The notes under the pieces were generated by a model, which saw nothing but the letters and a program-made list of their open reading frames with translations, made no database searches and was not told the DNA's origin. The position numbers and the translations under genes were made by a program. This document shows, one piece after another, positions 1 to 8,234 of a stretch of DNA of 64,000 bases; within the stretch, counting starts at the first letter, position 1, and each line of letters begins with the position of its first letter. The DNA lies in assembly GCF_003325375.1 (NCBI RefSeq), contig NZ_CP030862.1, positions 4,529,501-4,593,500 on the forward strand, given 5' to 3'. This stretch comes from Streptomyces globosus (GTDB lineage: Bacteria; Actinomycetota; Actinomycetes; Streptomycetales; Streptomycetaceae).

Positions 1-2
1 TC

Positions 3-284
3 ACCCAGCTCCTCGACGCCCACTCGGCCCGTACCGCCCACCTGCCCTACGGGCACGGCGACATCCACGGCTCCCATGCCCACAAGGACGAGCACGGCCA
101 CGGGCACGACAGCCGCCACAGCGGCCACCGGTCCGGCCCCGGCATGGGCACCGCGGTCGCCGCAGGCGCCGCAGGCCTCGCGGTCGGTGTCGTCGGCGGC
201 ATGGTCGCCGCCGAAGCCGTCGACGAGATCGGCGACTTCTTCGAAGACGACGACGAGGAGGACGAGGGGAACGACGAGGCATAG
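3..284 (+). CDS. Spo0M-like sporulation-control protein, C-terminal end (partial)
   Basis: The reading frame is open from the window edge and ends at TAG 282-284, giving the last 93 residues of a longer protein. A His/Gly-rich stretch (HGHGHDSRHSGH) is followed by a glycine/alanine-rich hydrophobic segment (GMGTAVAAGAAGLAVG, then MVAAEAV) and an acidic tail (EDDDEEDEGNDEA). This His-rich, Gly-Ala and acidic layout matches my recollection of the C-terminus of actinobacterial Spo0M-family (arrestin-fold) proteins. The conserved N-terminal domain lies outside the window, so the assignment rests on tail composition. It sits directly upstream of terB in the same direction, with an operator-like palindrome between them. 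Confidence 0.55.
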   Translation, partial: TQLLDAHSARTAHLPYGHGDIHGSHAHKDEHGHGHDSRHSGHRSGPGMGTAVAAGAAGLAVGVVGGMVAAEAVDEIGDFFEDDDEEDEGNDEA

Positions 285-304
285 CCGCCCCTCCGCCCAC
301 CTAC

Positions 305-322
305 TTCTACATTGGTGTAGAA
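305..322. promoter_or_regulatory. Operator-like inverted repeat 1, upstream of terB
   Basis: Perfect dyad TTCTACA-TTGG-TGTAGAA. It lies 64 bp before the terB start and 20 bp after the preceding stop. The right half runs into TAGAAA, which could serve as a -10 element, so a bound protein would block RNA polymerase. The same TCTACA-N4-TGTAGA core recurs at 2481, 8551, 9483 and (one base changed) 18740. TACA/TGTA half-sites are the core of known BlaI/MecI operators; the link to the BlaI genes at 17.8-18.6 kb is inference. Confidence 0.75.
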
Positions 323-386
323 ATGAGGTGACCGGGCCGGCCCGTCCGTCCCCGGCCCGGGCACCCTACGACCCAGTGGAGTTGGC

Positions 387-842
387 ATGGCCCTGTGGGA
401 CCGCCTCAAGGAATCCGCCCAGCAGATGCAGACGCAGCTGGAAGCGAAGAAGAACGACCTCAAGTCAGGCGCGTTCCGCGACGCGTCCATGGCGATGTGC
501 GCCCTGGTCGCCGCGGCCGACGGCACCGTCGACCCCTCGGAGCGCCAGCGCGTCGCCCAGCTGATCGCCACCAACGACGTCCTGCGCAACTTCGATGCCG
601 CCGACCTCCAGCGGCGCTTCGACGACAACCTGAACAAGCTGGCCGCCGACTTCGCCTTCGGCAAGGTGAGCGTGATGCAGGAGATCGCCAAGGCCAAGAA
701 AAAGCCCGCCGAGGCCCGCGCCGTCATCCAGATCGGCATCGTCATCGGCGGCGCCGACGGCGACTTCGACAAGACCGAACAGGCCGTCGTCCGTGAGGCC
801 TGCTACACCCTCGACCTGCCCCCGCACGAGTTCGACCTGTAG
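387..842 (+). CDS. terB: TerB family tellurite-resistance/stress protein
   Basis: A 151-residue soluble protein that matches the TerB family in length and motifs. An amphipathic N-terminus (MALWDRLKESAQQMQTQ) precedes the TerB core, which has two pseudo-repeated acidic loops, AAADGTVDPSE near residue 45 and GGADGDFDKTE near residue 123. These acidic loops bind divalent metal in characterised TerB. TerB works with TerC and TerD proteins at the membrane in chemical-stress and tellurite tolerance; its exact biochemistry is unsettled. The start ATG at 387 follows a weak GGAG-like site (378-381). Operator 1 lies upstream. TerD, TerC and TatA genes within 10 kb support the call. Confidence 0.93.
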   Translation: MALWDRLKESAQQMQTQLEAKKNDLKSGAFRDASMAMCALVAAADGTVDPSERQRVAQLIATNDVLRNFDAADLQRRFDDNLNKLAADFAFGKVSVMQEIAKAKKKPAEARAVIQIGIVIGGADGDFDKTEQAVVREACYTLDLPPHEFDL

Positions 843-929
843 ACGCCCGCCCTGCGGACAGGAATACGCGGCGGGGCCCCGTGGTGCGCACCAGCGCACC
901 ACTTGGAGAAGTGAAGGGACTGGGCGGGT

Positions 930-1193
930 ATGGAGATCTCGGGTGTGATCAGCGCGGTCGTGATCGGCATCGTCATCGGCGCGCTGGGACGGCTTGTCCT
1001 GCCAGGACGCCAGCGCATCGGCCTGCTGTGGACGATCGCCGTCGGCATCCTCGCCGCCTTCGCCGGCACCGGCATTGCCGCAGCCTTCGGAGTCGCCGAC
1101 ACCAAGGGCATCGACTGGATCGAGTGGCTCGTCCAGATCGCCCTCGCCGCAGCAGGCGTGACAGCGCTGGAACGCTTCAAGACCCGCCGCTGA
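930..1193 (+). CDS. GlsB/YeaQ/YmgE-type stress membrane protein
   Basis: An 87-residue, three-helix membrane protein of the transglycosylase-associated (YeaQ/YmgE) family. Helices fall at about residues 5-25, 31-53 and 64-80. The first carries the family's glycine-rich start (VISAVVIGIVIGALGRLVLPG), and a short basic tail follows the last helix. Family members are small inner-membrane proteins induced by acid and envelope stress; no enzymatic activity is established despite the old name. A GAAGGGA-like ribosome site lies upstream. It follows terB by 87 bp in the same direction and is probably co-transcribed. A second family member occurs at 10545. Confidence 0.88.
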   Translation: MEISGVISAVVIGIVIGALGRLVLPGRQRIGLLWTIAVGILAAFAGTGIAAAFGVADTKGIDWIEWLVQIALAAAGVTALERFKTRR

Positions 1194-1251
1194 GCCCCTC
1201 CACGCTTTCGATGCGCGACGAGGCGCATCCCGTACTTCGAAAGGAACGTCC

Positions 1252-1806
1252 ATGAGTGACACCCTGTACCCGGGTGGGGAAATCGGTCTCGGCCAGTCCC
1301 TGCAGGGCGGCGCCTACACCCTGACCTTGCAGTACGACGGCAACCTGGTGCTGTCCGAGCCGAGCGGCAGCGTCGTGTGGGCGACCGACACCCATGAGCA
1401 GGGGGTCCAGCGAGCCGTCCTCCAGGACGACGGCAACTTCGTGCTCTACAGCGACTACGGCCCCGTGTGGGCCACCGACACCCACGGCAACGACGCCGGC
1501 CGCCTCGTCGTGCAGGCCGACCGCAACGTGGTGCTGTACGCCGTGGACGGCAGCCCTCTCTGGGAGTCGGACACCAACACCGACAACCCGATCCACCTCG
1601 AGGAACCGGCCGCTGCCCCGGTTGCCGAATGGGAGGCCCCGGCCATCCCCGAGCCGCGCACGTACACCGTCGAACCCGGCGACACCCTGTGGGACATCGC
1701 CGAACGCTTCTACGGCGACGGAAACCGCTACCACGACATCGCCGCCGCCAGCGGCATCGCCGATCCGGACCTGGTGGACGTCGGCCAGGTGCTGACGATT
1801 CCGTAG
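1252..1806 (+). CDS. Bulb-type mannose-binding lectin domain fused to LysM
   Basis: A 184-residue protein with two recognisable modules. Residues 1 to about 105 form a B-lectin (monocot mannose-binding) domain with three repeats of the QxDxNxVxY sugar-binding signature: QYDGNLVL, QDDGNFVLY and QADRNVVLY. After a Pro/Ala linker, residues 137-184 form a LysM domain (YTVEPGDTLWDIAERFYGDG...VGQVLTIP) expected to bind peptidoglycan. No signal peptide is visible, so if the protein acts at the wall its export route is unclear. A GAAAGGAACG ribosome site precedes ATG 1252. It lies 58 bp after the YeaQ-like gene and probably belongs to the same transcript. The fusion suggests bridging of glycan and cell wall. 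Confidence 0.9.
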   Translation: MSDTLYPGGEIGLGQSLQGGAYTLTLQYDGNLVLSEPSGSVVWATDTHEQGVQRAVLQDDGNFVLYSDYGPVWATDTHGNDAGRLVVQADRNVVLYAVDGSPLWESDTNTDNPIHLEEPAAAPVAEWEAPAIPEPRTYTVEPGDTLWDIAERFYGDGNRYHDIAAASGIADPDLVDVGQVLTIP

Positions 1807-2015
1807 TCCGGCCGCCGGCGGAAGATCCCGACCTCAACGGGCTCTGGTGAATGCGGGGCCTGCGTGACGACGGCCTGCGCGGTCCCGATGGTGTTGTGAA
1901 GGCCGTCGTCATGTGGGGGTGGGACGCGGTTGCGGGCAGGATCTGGCCGAAGGTCCCGAGGAACCCGGGCCCGGGGGACCACAAACGACTTCCGGAAGGG
2001 CGCTCTTTGCTCAGC

Positions 2016-2255
2016 AGCCCCACGCACCGGTCCCCCGTACTGCACGGGGTGTGGCTGCTCCTGTTCGCCGCCCTGTTCCCAGCGGCCCTCAGTGCCATCC
2101 CGGTCGCGGCGCTCGCCGGTGTACTGATCCACGCAGGCGCCAAGCTGCTACCCGCAAAGGAGCTCGGGCCGCGGTGGCGCGAACACCGCGGCGAGGCAGT
2201 CGTCCTGGCGGTGACCGCGATCGCCATCGTGGCGACCGACATGTTCGAGGGCGTC
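2016..2255 (+). pseudogene. SulP-type anion transporter remnant, C-terminal segment (inverted)
   Basis: About 75 residues reading LHGVWLLLFAALFP, then PVAALAGVLIHAGAKLL, WREHRGEAVVLAVTAIAIVATDMFEGV, match the late transmembrane region of SulP/SLC26 transporters. No start, N-terminus or STAS domain is present, and the frame runs into unrelated sequence after FEGV. The preceding central part of the same transporter lies immediately to the right but on the opposite strand, so the two pieces appear separated by a small inversion. Positions 1807-2015 hold no recognisable gene. Confidence 0.75.
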
Positions 2256-2460
2256 CCTCCGAGCAGCCCACACAGGTATTCCCCGCGCCTTGCGCCATCA
2301 GTTCCCTGTCGTATCCGGTACGCGGCCCGGCGTGCATCCGGTCCACCGCCGCCGCACTGAAAAGGGACTCGGCGGAGGCGATGAGGGTGAACGCCATCAC
2401 CGTGCCGAGCACGGCGATGTCCGCGAGCCGCTGTCCCGGCGTCGGGGCGGCATGGAACCT
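2253..2460 (-). pseudogene. SulP-type anion transporter remnant, central segment
   Basis: On the minus strand the frame reads RLADIAVLGTVMAFTLIAS, AESLFSAAAVDRM, then GYDRELMAQGAGNT. This is the conserved central part of SulP transporters, which normally continues into VCGLLGALP. A frame change near 2270 is needed to read CGLLGG, after which homology stops where the inverted C-terminal piece starts. The N-terminal half of the transporter is missing. The fragment ends about 20 bp from operator 2. It is not expected to make a functional product. Confidence 0.75.
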
Positions 2461-2480
2461 CCAGACCCACCCTCGCGCTA

Positions 2481-2496
2481 TCTACAGACATGTAGA
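2481..2496. promoter_or_regulatory. Operator-like inverted repeat 2
   Basis: Perfect dyad TCTACA-GACA-TGTAGA, followed by AAACAT. The next start codon with a strong ribosome site is ATG 2562, 65 bp downstream. That matches the operator-to-start distance at terB and both terD genes. It is therefore the likely promoter region for the small ORF at 2562 and the HlyC pair behind it. Confidence 0.7.
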
Positions 2497-2561
2497 AACA
2501 TAGGGTTCCCCCACCGGGTTGCTGCGTCTCATTGGCCGCGCCGGGAAGGAAGGCGTCCGAA

Positions 2562-2687
2562 ATGATGAGCCTGTCGGCGTATTCCCTGCCGTACCGCCAG
2601 GCTCGCGTGAAGGAGAAGATCGTTGTCCGCCCCTTCGACGGATCCCCCGGGGCACCGCCCCCGACCACCCCGCCCCGACCCCGCTGA
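2562..2687 (+). CDS. Small 41-codon ORF ahead of the HlyC pair
   Basis: ATG ATG at 2562-2567 is preceded by a strong ribosome site, GGAAGGAAGG (2544-2553). The predicted 41-residue product starts MMSLSAYSLPYRQARVKE, has a basic centre and ends in a Pro/Arg-rich tail. I recognise no family. Support is positional: the ATG lies 65 bp after operator 2, the same distance as the starts of terB, terD1 and terD2, and the stop is 27 bp before the GTG of the HlyC gene, which has no good ribosome site. It could be a real small protein or a leader whose translation couples into 2715. Confidence 0.45.
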   Translation: MMSLSAYSLPYRQARVKEKIVVRPFDGSPGAPPPTTPPRPR

Positions 2688-2714
2688 TCGCGGCACGCTG
2701 CCCGGTGGTGTCCG

Positions 2715-4094
2715 GTGAGCGCCGTACTGGGTCTGCTGGCCGTCCTCGTGCTGACCGCCGGCACCGGCTACTTCGTGGCCCAGGAGTTCGCCTACGTCGC
2801 CGCCGACCGGCTCAGCCTGGCCCGCGAGGCGGCAGCCGGCGACAAGCGGGCCGCCCGCGCGGTGAAGGTGCTGGAGCGGCTGTCGTTCATGCTCTCCGGC
2901 GCCCAGCTGGGCATCACCGTCACTGGTCTGGTCGTCGGCTTCCTCGCCGAGCCCGCCCTGGCCGAGCTACTGCGTCCGCTGCTGACCGGTGTCGGCATCC
3001 CTGACACTGCGGTGAGCGGTATCGCGCTGACGCTGGCGTTCGCGCTGGCCACGGTGATCCAGATGGTGCTGGGCGAGCTGGCGCCGAAGAATCTCGCCCT
3101 GGCCATTCCCGACCGGCTCGCCAAGGCGCTCGGCGCCTCCACCCTGGCCTATCTGAAGGTCGCCGGCCCGCTGATCAGGGTCTTCGACGCGGCCGCGAAC
3201 AAGATCCTGCGCCGGATCGGCATCGAGCCGGTGGAGGAGCTGCACCACGGCGCGACGCTGGAGGAACTCGGTCACCTGATCGGAGAATCCCATGATCACG
3301 GGCAGCTGCCCCGCGCCACAGCCGACCTGCTGGAGAGCGCGCTGGAGTTCTCCGAACGCCGCCTCGCGGAAGTGATGGTGCCCCGCGTGGACGTGGACAC
3401 CATCCCGGCAGCCGCCTCGGTCGAGGATGTGGCCTTGCTGATCGCCCGTCGTGGCCACTCCCACTACCCCGTCATCGGACGGCGCACCGACGACGTGGTG
3501 GGTGTCGTCGGAGTCCGCGAGCTCATGCCGCTGCCCGCCGATGACCTCGCGCGGCAGAGTGCCGAGGCGCTGGCTCGTCCCGCGCTCTTCCTACCCGACC
3601 GCCTCGCCCTGCCCGGTGCGATCGAGCAGATGGAAGCCGCGGGTGAGGAGTTCGCCGTGGTCCTGGACGAGCACGGAGGACTGGCCGGGATCGTCACTTT
3701 CGAGGACATCGCCGAAGAGCTCGTCGGGGAGATCGCCGACGAGAGCGACCGCGTCGTCCCCCTCGCCGTACGCGAGGGGAACGGCTGGCTGGTGGATGCG
3801 GGGCGCCGCATCGACGAAGCCGCCGAGGCCACCGGAATCACCCTGCCGGAGGACGACGAGGACTTCGAGACCGTCGCCGGACTGGTCATCGACCGACTCG
3901 GGCGCCTGCCCGCCATCGGCGACCGGCTCACCGTCGACCTGCCCGACGGGGGCCGGGCCACGATCGAGGTCACAGCCGTGGACCGGCACGTGCCCGAACG
4001 GATCCGGCTGAGCCGCCTGCCCGACCACGAGCACACCGCCGAGAACACCATGCAGGCTCCCCCTGCAGACCGCAGTGAGGAGCGGCCCGTATGA
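2715..4094 (+). CDS. CNNM/HlyC-CorC-type membrane protein with CBS pair
   Basis: A 459-residue protein with the full hemolysin-C/CorC architecture. A DUF21 (CNNM) transmembrane domain covers about residues 1-185 and includes FVAQEFAYVAADR and QMVLGELAPKNLAL. A CBS pair covers about 205-335 (RVDVDTIPAAASVEDV; EQMEAAGEEFAVVLDEHGG), with the linking IVTFEDIAEELVGEI. A CorC_HlyC C-terminal domain covers about 345-435. Family members are implicated in Mg2+/Co2+ efflux or membrane integrity rather than hemolysis. The start is GTG 2715 with little ribosome-site support, so translation may be coupled to the small ORF upstream. Its stop overlaps the next start by four bases (ATGA). Confidence 0.92.
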   Translation: MSAVLGLLAVLVLTAGTGYFVAQEFAYVAADRLSLAREAAAGDKRAARAVKVLERLSFMLSGAQLGITVTGLVVGFLAEPALAELLRPLLTGVGIPDTAVSGIALTLAFALATVIQMVLGELAPKNLALAIPDRLAKALGASTLAYLKVAGPLIRVFDAAANKILRRIGIEPVEELHHGATLEELGHLIGESHDHGQLPRATADLLESALEFSERRLAEVMVPRVDVDTIPAAASVEDVALLIARRGHSHYPVIGRRTDDVVGVVGVRELMPLPADDLARQSAEALARPALFLPDRLALPGAIEQMEAAGEEFAVVLDEHGGLAGIVTFEDIAEELVGEIADESDRVVPLAVREGNGWLVDAGRRIDEAAEATGITLPEDDEDFETVAGLVIDRLGRLPAIGDRLTVDLPDGGRATIEVTAVDRHVPERIRLSRLPDHEHTAENTMQAPPADRSEERPV

Positions 4095-5110
4095 ATCCCC
4101 TGATGGCCGTCTTCGTCACCGTCCTACTGCTGATCGGCAGCGGCTTCTTCGTCGCCGCCGAGTTCGCCCTGGTCGCAGCCAAACACCACCGCATGGAACA
4201 AGCAGCCGCCCAGGGCCGGCGCGGCGCCCGCGCGGCGCTCGCCGGCATGCGGGAGCTGTCCCTGATGCTGGCCGGGGCGCAGCTGGGCATCACCATGTGC
4301 ACCCTGGGCCTGGGCATCGTCTCCAAACCCGCCCTCTCCCATCAGATCGACCCTCTGCTCCTCAAGCTGGGCCTGCCCGCCGGGCTCAGCTACGGCATCG
4401 CCTTCGCGCTGGCCATGGCCGTCATCGTCTTCCTGCACATGGTCCTGGGCGAGATGGCACCCAAATCCTGGGCCATCGCCCACCCCGAGAGCTCGGCGAT
4501 GCTCCTCGCACCGCCCTTCCGCGCCCTGATCCGCCTCGTGCGGCCCCTGATCTGGGTCCTCAACCAGATCAGCAATGCCCTGGTGCGGCTGTGCCGGGTC
4601 ACCCCGCGCGAGGAACTCACCTCGGTCCACAACCGCGAGCAGCTCGCCCACCTGGTCGCCGAGTCCCAGCGCCTCGGGCTGATCAGCGCAGGCGACTCCA
4701 CCCTGATCACCCGGTCCCTGACGGAACCGCAAGCCCCCATCGGCGCCCTGCAAGTCCCCGCCGACCGGATCGCGCAGGTGCCCGCGGGCGCGGGTGCCGA
4801 TGCGATCCTTGCCGCGGCCACCGCGGCTGACCGCACCCGGCTCCTGGTGAGGGAGGGGGACCGCGTCCTCGGCTCGGTACATGCGCGCGATGCTCTCGCC
4901 ACCCGGATCCAGGGCCGCCCCGTCACTGCCGGCGAGCTGGCCCGCCCTGTACCCGACCTCACCCAGGACACCACCGTCGCGCAGGCGGTCGAGGCACTGC
5001 GGCGCAACCGAGCCTCCCTCGCCGTCGTACGCGACACGGACGGGCAGCTGACCGGCCTGGTCAGCCTGGACGACCTGATCACCCGCATCCTGGGGCAGCA
5101 GAGAGCCTGA
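4091..5110 (+). CDS. CNNM/HlyC-type membrane protein, short form
   Basis: A 339-residue paralogue of the preceding protein. The DUF21 membrane domain (FVAAEFALVAAKHHRMEQ; LHMVLGEMAPKSWAIAHP) spans about residues 1-190. CBS-like sequence follows, ending GLVSLDDLITRILGQQRA. The C-terminal CorC_HlyC domain present in its neighbour is absent. The ATGA overlap with 2715-4094 indicates translational coupling, and this long-plus-short HlyC arrangement is common in actinobacteria. The two proteins may act as a heteromer; that is inference. Confidence 0.9.
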   Translation: MNPLMAVFVTVLLLIGSGFFVAAEFALVAAKHHRMEQAAAQGRRGARAALAGMRELSLMLAGAQLGITMCTLGLGIVSKPALSHQIDPLLLKLGLPAGLSYGIAFALAMAVIVFLHMVLGEMAPKSWAIAHPESSAMLLAPPFRALIRLVRPLIWVLNQISNALVRLCRVTPREELTSVHNREQLAHLVAESQRLGLISAGDSTLITRSLTEPQAPIGALQVPADRIAQVPAGAGADAILAAATAADRTRLLVREGDRVLGSVHARDALATRIQGRPVTAGELARPVPDLTQDTTVAQAVEALRRNRASLAVVRDTDGQLTGLVSLDDLITRILGQQRA

Positions 5111-5198
5111 CCGGAGTCCTGCGGGCGGTGCGGCATTCAGGAGGGGTGCCACACGCCCGCCGCGCGATCGGCATCAGCGGTGCCGGGCGTCCGCACGA

Positions 5199-6158
5199 TC
5201 AGCGGTCATCCCGGGCCCGGTCCCGATCCGGTGGCTTCGTGCCGGGCCGGCGGCTCGTGGCCCGCCAGGAGACGGCAAAGGTGACCGCCAGCACGGTGAT
5301 GATGAAGGTCAGCGACACCCAGATGGGCACCTTGTACAGGTCGGAGATGAGAAGTTTGACGCCGACGCCGGCCAGGATGATCCCCAGGCCGGTCTGCAGG
5401 TAGCGGAAGCGGCGTGCGGCTCCGCTGATCAGGAAGTACGCGGCCCGCATGCCCAGCAGTGAGAAGGCGTTCGCGGTGAACACGATAAAGGTGTTCTCGG
5501 TGACGGCGAAGATGGCCGGGATGCTGTCGACGGCGAAGACCACATCGGTCGTCTCGATCACCACCAGCGTCGCCAGCAGCGGGGTGGCGGCCCAGCCCGC
5601 GTGGGTGCGCACCAGCAGCCGCTGTCCGTGCAACTCGTCGGTCACCGGCAGCACGCGGCGCATCGCCCGCAGCACGATGTTGCGTTCCGGGCGGACCTGT
5701 GCGCCGCCGTGCCGCAGCACCTTCCACGCGGTCAGGAGCAGGATGGCGCCGAAGACGTAGATCGTGACGTGAAAGGCGTCCAGCAGCGAGGCCCCGACAC
5801 CGATGAACACCGCCCGCATGGCCAGGGCGCCGATGATGCCCCACATCAGCACCCGGTGCTGGTACTGGTCCGGGATCCCGAAGTAGCCGAAGATCAGCGC
5901 GAAGACGAAGATGTTGTCGACCGACAGGCTCTTCTCGATCAGGTAGCCGGCCAGGAACTCCTCGGCCATGACCGGACCCTGCCACCACAGCAGAATGGCC
6001 CCGAACGCCAGGGCCAGCACCACCCACAGGGCACTCCACCACGCTGCTTCCCGCAGCGAGATCTCCGTGGCATGTCGATGGACAACAAACAGATCGAGGA
6101 CCAGCACCGCCACGACGAAGGAGGTGAAAACGAACCAGGCCACTAGCGGCACGTCCAT
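5199..6158 (-). CDS. terC: TerC family integral membrane protein
   Basis: A 319-residue multi-pass protein of the TerC family. Signature segments include the early acidic helix VLVLDLFVVHRHATEIS, then GYLIEKSLSVDNIFVFALIF, IETTDVVFAVDSIPAIFAV and NAFSLLGMRAAYF. Two Asp-containing helices (SVDN and FAVDS) are invariant in the family and are thought to handle metal ions. TerC partners with TerB and TerD in membrane stress complexes and has been linked to Mn2+ handling elsewhere. It is convergent with the HlyC pair. A second TerC lies at 37754. Confidence 0.93.
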   Translation of the reverse strand: MDVPLVAWFVFTSFVVAVLVLDLFVVHRHATEISLREAAWWSALWVVLALAFGAILLWWQGPVMAEEFLAGYLIEKSLSVDNIFVFALIFGYFGIPDQYQHRVLMWGIIGALAMRAVFIGVGASLLDAFHVTIYVFGAILLLTAWKVLRHGGAQVRPERNIVLRAMRRVLPVTDELHGQRLLVRTHAGWAATPLLATLVVIETTDVVFAVDSIPAIFAVTENTFIVFTANAFSLLGMRAAYFLISGAARRFRYLQTGLGIILAGVGVKLLISDLYKVPIWVSLTFIITVLAVTFAVSWRATSRRPGTKPPDRDRARDDR

Positions 6159-6162
6159 ATGG

Positions 6163-7625
6163 TTAGCTTTTCCGGTTTAACCCGATATGAACCAGTCGCA
6201 CTGTGTAGCCGCCTGGCGATGCGGCTCCTTCCCCCTTGCCTGGATCGCCGCGGACGGCACGGCGCCGGTCAGGGATCTGCGGTCGGTCTCCGGTCGGGCC
6301 GGCTTGGGTGGCGGGGGCCCGACTGATCCGCACCTCGGTGATGGCGTTGTGGTCGAAGATGGTGACTTCGAGAATCCGCTCATCTGCCAGGATGCGGGTT
6401 CCCGGGGCGCTGGGGATGCGTCCCAGTCTGTGCAGGACGAGGCCTGCGACGGTGGTGCAACGGCCATCGTCGGCGACACCGGGCAGGTCGCCGAGTTCGA
6501 CGCCGATGTCGGGAAGATCGCGGACGGGGAACCATCCGGGGACCAGGAGCGAGCCGTCCTCTTGCGGGACCACGGTGGCGATCTCGCGGTCGGTCTCGTC
6601 GTAGATCTCGCCGACGATCTCCTCCAGGAGGTCTTCGATGGTGACAACCCCCTCGATGGAGCCGTGCTCGCCGGCGACGAGCGCGAACTGCTGCCGTTTG
6701 GCACGGAAGTCCGAAGCGCCTCGGAGATCTTCTTGGAGCCGGTGAGGACGGTTGCCGGCTGGGCCAGCTCAGCCACCGGGGGGTCGTCCCGCACTGGTGG
6801 TCGCGTCACGGAGTTGGCCACGCCGACGACATCCTCGAAGCGGCCTGCGGCCAGGACGGGGGCTCGGGAGGGTCCGGAGTTCGCCAGCGCGGTTCGGGCC
6901 TGAGCGGCGGGCATCGATGCGGCAGGAGTGAACACTGCCCGGCGGGGCACGAGCGCCGCGCGCAGGGTGCGTTCGCGGATCTCCAGGGCCCTGGAGATGA
7001 TGGTGCGCTGCTGGGGGTGAGGCCGCGGTGGCTGATGACCATGTCCCGAAGTTCTTCCGGGGTGGGCGGCTGTTTTCCGGCCCGTGGGTCGCCGCCGAGG
7101 ATACGGACGAGCAGGTTCGTGGTGTGACTCAGTGTCCACACCGCCGGGCGGGAGGCGGTGGCGAGGATGTCCAGGGGGGTGGCGGCGATCAGGGACCACC
7201 GCTGGGCAAACTGCATCGCCAGTCGCTTGGGCGCCAGTTCGCCGGCCACCAGGGTGACGAACGTCAGCAGCAGCGTCACCAGGGCGACAGCAAGCGGTTC
7301 AGCGGCTTGGCCGGTGAACGCGAGCAGCGGTACGAGGGGCTCGGCCGGTGAACGCGAGCAGCGGTACGAGCGGCTCGGCCAGGGAAACGGCCGCTGTGGC
7401 GGAGGCCAGGAAGCCGGCCAGGGTGATGCCGATCTGGATGGTCGCGAGGTACCGGTTGGGGTCTGCGGCCAGGCGGGCGAGGCGGGCAGCGGCAGCGCCG
7501 CCTCGGCGGCGAAGCTTGCGGAGCTGGCTTTCGCGCAGTGAGATGAGGGCGATTTCGGTGCCCGCGAACAGTGCGTTGAGCGTGATCAGCGCGCCGATGA
7601 GGGCGAGATCCCGCAGGTAGTTCAC
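6163..7625 (-). pseudogene. Frameshifted CNNM/HlyC-type gene
   Basis: Pieces of one HlyC/CorC protein appear in order on the minus strand but in different frames. A DUF21 start at 7625 (MNYLRDLALIGALITLNALFAG) ends after an out-of-frame 34-bp duplication at 7309-7376. GELAPKRLAMQFAQRWS follows near 7250. A CBS section (SRALEIRERTLRAALVPR) comes after a further frame change near 7020. A CorC_HlyC end (VVPQEDGSLLVPGWFPVRD) comes after another near 6720. At least three frame changes are needed to rebuild it. Unless the assembly is wrong, this is a decayed third HlyC gene. It begins just upstream of terC and runs in the same direction. Confidence 0.85.
7309..7376. repeat. 34-bp tandem duplication inside the HlyC pseudogene
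   Basis: Two adjacent 34-bp copies (7309-7342 and 7343-7376) begin GGCCGGTGAACGCGAGC and differ at one base (GGGG versus GCGG near the end). Because 34 is not a multiple of three, the duplication shifts the frame of the HlyC coding sequence at this point. This is a visible cause of inactivation. Confidence 0.9.
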
Positions 7626-7683
7626 AGCCCAAGCCTCCGCTCCCCGTCTGCCTTCCGGTCCTACGGCTCGGTGCGGCTGGGCG

Positions 7684-8234
7684 TCACAGACCCGAGCGCA
7701 CCACGGTGACGGGGCAGTTGGCGTGGTGCAGGACGGCCTGGCTGACCGAGCCCAGCAGCCGTCCGGCGAATCCGCCGCGTCCGCGCGCGCCCACCACGAT
7801 CAGCTGGGCGTGCCCGCTCGCCTCGCTCAGGGTCGGCCAGGTCCGCCCCCGAACGGTCCGGGCGTGCAGGTTCACCTCCGGGTATCGCTCACGGTGCCCG
7901 GACAGTGCCTCGGCCAGCAGCCGCTGCTCCGCCGCCCCCATCCGGTCCACGTCACCGATCATGTCGACCAGTTCCACGGGATGGCTCGGGCCGCTGTCGC
8001 CTTGATCGCTTCACGTGCTCCAGACATGCAGGGCCACCAGTTCGCTGCGCCGCAGCGCCGCCTCGGCGAACGTGAACGCGATCGCGCCCGCGCCCTGAGG
8101 GGATCCGTCCGCCGCCGCCAGCACCGGCCCCTCGGGCTCGGGCCGGCCGCGTACGACCATCACCGGGCGGCGGCGTCCACGGCGGCCATGGCGGAGGGCG
8201 AGCCGTCCACCCCGACCACGACCGGACCAGACAT
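7684..8234 (-). pseudogene. Universal stress protein, internally deleted and frameshifted
   Basis: The start is a clean USP N-terminus at 8234 (MSGPVVVGVDGSPSAM). It jumps after about 24 residues to the end of the first USP domain (PVMVVRGRPEPEGP) and then the start of the second (VLAAADGSPQGAGAI), implying loss of roughly 110 codons plus a frame change. A further frame change near 7985 leads to a good second-domain end (LIVVGARGRGGFAGRLLGSVSQAVLHHANCPVTVV). Intact two-domain relatives of about 290 residues occur at 34596 and 35806. It lies just upstream of the HlyC pseudogene on the same strand. Confidence 0.82.

Noticed and set aside
803..2764. 653-codon minus-strand frame across the lectin-LysM gene
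   Set aside because: It is mostly antisense to real genes; only the short SulP-like part around 2253-2460 has meaning.
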